From Spirochaetaceae bacterium (GTDB taxonomy: Bacteria; Spirochaetota; Spirochaetia; SZUA-6; Bin103), in contig JAPOQV010000336.1 of assembly GCA_026710565.1 (NCBI GenBank), positions 1 through 11,089 on the forward strand: 11,089 nucleotides of DNA, given 5' to 3'. The translations under genes and the position numbers were made by a program. Each line of letters starts with the position of its first letter. Position 1 is the first letter of the stretch. The notes under the pieces are model-generated. The model was not told the DNA's origin. It was given only the letters and a program-made list of their open reading frames with translations, and made no database searches. Shown piece by piece: positions 7,144 through 11,089 of this stretch.

Positions 7144-8348
7144 ATGGTCCGTTTTTCTGAGCGATCCAAAGCCGTCACCAGGAAGCCAGCGCCGAAGGAT
7201 GGGCTTGGTAGCGCTCGCGGCGCTGGTGTCCCTGGTGCTGTCGGGCTGCACACCGACCAGCCCGGTGGGCTCGCTACGGTTCCAGGAGAGCGTGGAAGAC
7301 CAGCTTTATACGACGGACTGGCCGATCACGCCGCTTATCCTGCCGCCTGCCAGCGGGGGCACAGGCCCGCTGCGCTACACCCTGCACCCGCCGATCCCTG
7401 GGCTGAGCTTCGACGCCCCTGAACGGACGCTGAGGGGCACGCCGTCGAAGGCGGGCACCCACCTCATGACCTACACGGTGAGCGATGGCAGGAAGCGCGC
7501 CGAGCACACCTTTTTTCACGATCACTGTCGAAGAGGACGCTCCTGACGGGCTGACATCCAGGTACCGCGGGCGAGGAGACCAGGTGTTCGTGCTGAATCC
7601 GGAGGGGGAGGAGCTGGACGAAGCGCTGTACACGCTGGACTTGGGCGAGGCAACGGCCGGGGTGTACGTGATCGCGACCAACACCGCCGGCTACGAGGTG
7701 GATCCCACCATCGAGAGAGACGACCTCGGGGATGGCGCAGCAAAAGGGCTGTCGGCCGCAGAGCAGGACGGCCGGGTGGCGGAGCCGAGACCTGAAGCGA
7801 GCGCGGGAGTGGCGGAACGCACGTGGATCACGGAGTTCAACAACAACCCGCCGCTGTCGGGAAAGAGAAGCTCCACCGGGCTGCGGGCGTCAGCAAGCGC
7901 TCGGACACACCGAGGAGTTGTAGAGGGGGACCGATACGACTTCAGAGATCGGGACGACAACCAGAACCTCGTCTCCATACCCGCAACGGCGCGCAGAGTG
8001 GTCACGGATGGTGAAACGACATTGGCGTTGTGGGTGGCGGATCGGGAATGGGGGACCAGACTGCAGCGGAGCCGGGCCGTGCATTGACCCGGGAGATGGT
8101 GGACACGCTGGCGGAGCGTTTCCTTCGCCCGGGCGGCGGCAACGACATCCACGACTGGGTGACGGCGATCTACGGAGAGCCCTGGGGACCGCATTCCTAC
8201 GAGAACATGATCCCCCGGAGGCGGCGGGGGATCCCAGCCGCCGCACTCGAACATGATCGCGACGCTCGGGCACAACAGCGGGCAAGTGCGTCTGAGGGTC
8301 ACCGCCGGCGGCGGGGACAACCGCATCACGGTAGTGGTTAAGGGATGA
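7144..8348 (+). pseudogene. Broken copy of the Ig-like/M30-like metallopeptidase lipoprotein (catalytic centre deleted)
   Basis: Pieces in several frames line up in order with the intact gene at 1655-3757. They are: an N-terminus from ATG 7144 (VRFSERSKAVTRK); after a shift near 7190, a lipobox signal peptide and the He_PIG domain (GLVALAALVSLVLSGC, to about 7510); after one extra T in the run 7511-7516, residues equivalent to 129-309 with about 24 substitutions; after +1 shifts near 8055 and 8088, TREMVDTLAERFLRPGGG through PHSYENMIP; and after a lost base near 8213 and a junction near 8230, the last 37 residues ending ITVVVKG. The junction removes the equivalent of residues about 368-663, including HEYQH and WLNE. 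With at least five frame changes and no active site, it cannot make a protease. A 115-residue lipoprotein with only the Ig-like domain (ATG 7199 to stop 7546) could in theory still be made, but its ribosome binding site is badly spaced. Confidence 0.92.
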
Positions 8349-8378
8349 ATGCCTCCTGGCTACTTCCATGGCTGGGCG

Positions 8379-8412
8379 AAAAAAAACCGCCGAGGGGCGA
8401 ACCCCCCGACGG
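8379..8412 (-). terminator. Rho-independent terminator of gene B'
   Basis: Read on the minus strand, this is a GC-rich hairpin (8412-8402 with 8397-8387, two mismatches in the stem, loop TTCG) followed by eight T (complement of the A-run 8379-8386). It lies about 30 bases past the stop of the Ig-like lipoprotein at 8444. It differs from the terminator at 7054-7079 by one base in 26, and that change weakens the stem slightly. Confidence 0.88.
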
Positions 8413-8443
8413 CTGCAGAAACGCACGCGTTAGCGTGGTTTGG

Positions 8444-11089
8444 TTAATGGATCGACGAGTGGAACTCGACGTGTATAGTGAGCGTCGCCTTGGGGCTCTT
8501 CTCAAAGTCCACCTCAGAACCGGCTGCACCGACCTGGTCCCAGCACCATACGTCAAGATACGCCGTCCCATCTTTGGTAGTAACCGGAAAGTCGATTATT
8601 TGGCGGGCTTCATCGCCCGTTGTCGCCGACCAACTGGGTCTATTTATACTTGTAACTCCCGCTGTCGTCGTCTCACCGAAGATGCTGTCGCCTCTCATGT
8701 TGAAGCGGCACCGCAAATCGTCCTCGTCCTTATCGGAAAAGTAGCCTACGGCGACCGCATCGGTGGGGTCATCATCAACTATCCTGAGATCATCGATGGC
8801 AACACCAACGGTCAGTCCCTTAAGCTTTCCCTCTTCCTTAAGGGTCTCCGGCTCGCTCTGAGCACCTTGCGCTACGGGAGCAGAATTGACCTTCACGCTG
8901 AAGAACGTGCTGACGTTGTCCGGGTCTTCGGCGTTGAACATACCGTCGGCGCCAGTCTTCCCTCCCCATGACTCATCGAAGGAGTCGGTAGCCACGAAGT
9001 AGATGGTGGCGTCGCCTGACCCTACTGGAGTAACCACCACGTTGTATTCATCAGGCTTCTCCGAGTTGCGGGTGTCTTCAAGGCTTACTGTCGCGACATC
9101 ATCGTTAGTGGACTTTGCCTCGAACCTCCAACGGTCGTTAGTGGTTCTCTGATTCAGTTCAACATCCGGGTCGTTAAAGATAGTAGCAAGATCAAGCTTC
9201 CACTTCTTCGACGTATCGGTTTCCTTAAATCTCCTGACGTCATCGCGACCGACGAAGTTGCCATATGGGTTAGTTTCGACATCCGTATCCGTGTCGGGGA
9301 ACACTATGGCGGTACCCGTTGATAGATTGTCGTCGGTACCTAAACTCGGCCCATTATTGGCGGTGGCAACGACGGTCACATTAAACTTCCATGTTTCCGA
9401 CTCGTTGGAAACATCGGTAGCAGTTACCGTGATCATCGTGGTACCTGCCTTCCTCCCCCTGATCGTTACGTCAGAAGCTTCCACCATCATCTTGTCGAGA
9501 GTGGCCTTCGTAACTACGTTCCTGGCGGCAAAAACAGCGTCGTTCGCTATATCGGTTGTGTTAATCTCTTGATCAGACAAGGGAGTTGCATACGCGGCCA
9601 CGACTGTCGGATCTTCCGTCTTCACGCTGAATGTCAACGTGTCGGCGGCAAATCCGTCGGGATCGCGGATGTATTTGGTCAGCATGTATCTCTTGGTCGC
9701 GGCATTGAGTGCGGCCAGACCGTCGGCATCAACCGTGGCCGCACCGGTGTCGGCAATCATCGGCATCTTGACGGCCATGAAACTCATGTTCGGCTTCAAC
9801 TCCGGGCCCCTGGGCGCCTTTTCCACCATCACGTTGATGCTCTGCGTCGTACCGTTGCCACCACGGTTGGAAGGAGTGATCTCCACTACGGCGGAGCCCG
9901 CCCCCACCCGCGTAAGCGTCAGCACCGTCTGTTCCGCGTTCACTTTAGCCATGACAACGGTTCCGTCTCCATGGTCGACGGCGTACATCGTTGCGTTGTC
10001 GAAGTATTCCTCAAGCATGAACGTCTGAGGCGCGCCATCGTGCTCGAAGGTCACGTTGGGGATTTCCTTCTTCCACGTCGGCGCCGCCGGCGGCGCTACC
10101 GGAGCAGGATTCACTGTCACGCTGATCGTCAGGGTGGCTGGTGGCTCATGCGAATTCATAGCGGTGACCGTCACCATCACCGGCACGTCACTTGCGGATA
10201 GCGGCGTAATCGTCACCATACTGCCGACTGCAACTGCGGTCGCCACGGCTGGTTTGCTCGACTTAGCCTCATAATCCAGATCGCCGCCAGCCGGGTCCGT
10301 GAAATACATGGATACGTCGGGTATGACGTGATCATCACCACCAGCCGTCAGATTCACCGGGTCCGGTGTCATCATATCGCTACGCTGAGGCGCAAGCGAC
10401 TCCACTACGGAAATCTTAATTGAATGAGAGATCGTCTCATCATCTTCATCCGTGGCGGTGATGGTCACGGTTGCATTACCGACAACACGGAGCGCTATGA
10501 TGGTGACCGTGTTGTCTTCAGCATTGATGACCTGGACGACTGGATCGCCGCTCGAAACAGCACCGAAGGAAAGGGCCTCGCCTTCGAATGAGCTTACGAT
10601 TTCAGTACCGGGGATCACCAACTGGTCACCGAACAAGAGCGCCTCAGCCGTCGTAAGCGAACCGATGTATATGGGTTCTCCCGCGTCGGCCACCGTAACG
10701 TGGAGCGTCGCGGATGCACTCTTGCTACCGTCAGTCGCCGTCACGGTTATGTCGGCTGTACCGGCAGCTACCGGAGTAATGGTAAGAATACCGTCTGCAA
10801 GACCGGCCGTAACAGCATCTTCCGGCGTAGCACTGACACTACTGATGGAAAACGTAAGGGTGTCTTCGTCGGGATCGACGAAGTTGGCGGCCACGTTTCT
10901 GGTTCCGGCATCACCGTCTTCCCTCAGCATCATCGGCTCAAACGCCGTCGCCCTTGCGATGGGCGCGTAATTGACAGGCTCAGGAGGCTCACCGGAAGGT
11001 CCGGCAGGTCCTTTCTCGCCGGTCTTGCCGACGGCGCCCTGGCAGGCCACCATGGCCACGGCAAGCGCCATTGTCATAAACAGAATCAC
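8444..11089 (-). CDS. Large multi-domain Ig/cadherin-like surface lipoprotein (copy B'), reaching the window edge
   Basis: At least 881 residues are visible. The reading frame runs to the window edge, where the first codon is GTG, so the true start may lie beyond. The leader ends in the lipobox MVAC (Cys16). A short collagen-like run of Gly-X-Y triplets follows (18-35: GAV GKT GEK GPA GPS GEP). About six Ig/cadherin-like domains come next (about 40-133, 139-229, 233-326, 342-422, 428-575, 580-735), with signatures such as MYFTDPAGGD and GTADITVTATDG. The terminal domain (about 736-876) has Cys794 and Cys849, equivalent to Cys939 and Cys983 of copy B. Domains 4-6 plus the terminal domain match domains 5-7 plus the terminal domain of B (for example IPNVTFEHDG against LPDVHFAHDD, and LATIFNDPD against ISTLFDDPD). 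The N-terminal domains match less well and B has one more. It is probably an outer-surface adhesin or scaffold. It ends just before its own terminator. Confidence 0.85.
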   Translation of the reverse strand: MILFMTMALAVAMVACQGAVGKTGEKGPAGPSGEPPEPVNYAPIARATAFEPMMLREDGDAGTRNVAANFVDPDEDTLTFSISSVSATPEDAVTAGLADGILTITPVAAGTADITVTATDGSKSASATLHVTVADAGEPIYIGSLTTAEALLFGDQLVIPGTEIVSSFEGEALSFGAVSSGDPVVQVINAEDNTVTIIALRVVGNATVTITATDEDDETISHSIKISVVESLAPQRSDMMTPDPVNLTAGGDDHVIPDVSMYFTDPAGGDLDYEAKSSKPAVATAVAVGSMVTITPLSASDVPVMVTVTAMNSHEPPATLTISVTVNPAPVAPPAAPTWKKEIPNVTFEHDGAPQTFMLEEYFDNATMYAVDHGDGTVVMAKVNAEQTVLTLTRVGAGSAVVEITPSNRGGNGTTQSINVMVEKAPRGPELKPNMSFMAVKMPMIADTGAATVDADGLAALNAATKRYMLTKYIRDPDGFAADTLTFSVKTEDPTVVAAYATPLSDQEINTTDIANDAVFAARNVVTKATLDKMMVEASDVTIRGRKAGTTMITVTATDVSNESETWKFNVTVVATANNGPSLGTDDNLSTGTAIVFPDTDTDVETNPYGNFVGRDDVRRFKETDTSKKWKLDLATIFNDPDVELNQRTTNDRWRFEAKSTNDDVATVSLEDTRNSEKPDEYNVVVTPVGSGDATIYFVATDSFDESWGGKTGADGMFNAEDPDNVSTFFSVKVNSAPVAQGAQSEPETLKEEGKLKGLTVGVAIDDLRIVDDDPTDAVAVGYFSDKDEDDLRCRFNMRGDSIFGETTTAGVTSINRPSWSATTGDEARQIIDFPVTTKDGTAYLDVWCWDQVGAAGSEVDFEKSPKATLTIHVEFHSSIH
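11038..11073 (-). repeat. 36-base leader segment identical to that of the paralogue at 4015-4050
   Basis: This is the reverse complement of the leader segment in copy B. It encodes the end of the signal peptide and the lipidated cysteine. See the entry at 4015-4050. Confidence 0.9.

Noticed and set aside
7199..7546. Separate small lipoprotein gene (signal peptide plus Ig-like domain only)
   Set aside because: The frame is open and has a lipobox, but GAAGG directly abuts the ATG and the strong ribosome binding site at 7126-7135 serves another frame. I treat it as part of the pseudogene.
7144..8348. Programmed frameshifting that would make the broken protease copy functional
   Set aside because: At least five shifts in different contexts plus a deletion of the active site cannot be explained by recoding.
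1..11089. CRISPR arrays, tRNA or rRNA genes, transposases, integrases, riboswitches
   Set aside because: I saw no regularly spaced direct repeats, no tRNA-like T-loop motif with a matching cloverleaf, no rRNA stretch and no recombinase protein.

Overview
This 11,089-base, GC-rich window looks like the accessory part of a Gram-negative bacterial genome. Three large gene products carry lipobox signal peptides, and the two longest are chains of Ig/cadherin-like domains. Nothing in the sequence fixes the genus. A marine or host-associated bacterium would fit the acidic, Thr/Val-rich adhesin-type repeats, but that is a guess.

The left end (1-1650) is sparse. It holds a short tandem repeat, a small secreted proline-rich protein on the minus strand (61-498), about 770 bases without a convincing gene, and a small plus-strand pair (1274-1525 and 1522-1623) joined by an ATGA overlap. 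The first of that pair is a phage-type zinc-binding protein with CxxC...HxxC.

The rest (1655-11089) is two families, each present twice, in the order A(-) B(+) A'(+) B'(-). A (1655-3757) is an intact 700-residue lipoprotein with one Ig-like domain followed by a zinc metallopeptidase domain (HEYQH plus WLNE), resembling the M30 hyicolysin group. B (4002-7028) and B' (8444-11089, reaching the window edge) are multi-domain Ig-like lipoproteins. They share a nearly identical lipoprotein leader, a homologous C-terminal half and a terminal domain with a conserved cysteine pair, but they differ in their N-terminal domains. A' (7144-8348) is a broken copy of A. It has at least five small frameshifts and an internal deletion of about 890 bases that removes the whole catalytic centre.

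Nearly identical Rho-independent terminators follow B and B' and lie in inverted orientation around A'. The layout points to duplication, inversion and divergence of a unit containing a surface metalloprotease and a long Ig-like surface lipoprotein. Divergent transcription of A and B from a shared 244-base region suggests the two proteins may work together at the cell surface, for example in adhesion with proteolytic processing. That functional link is inference.
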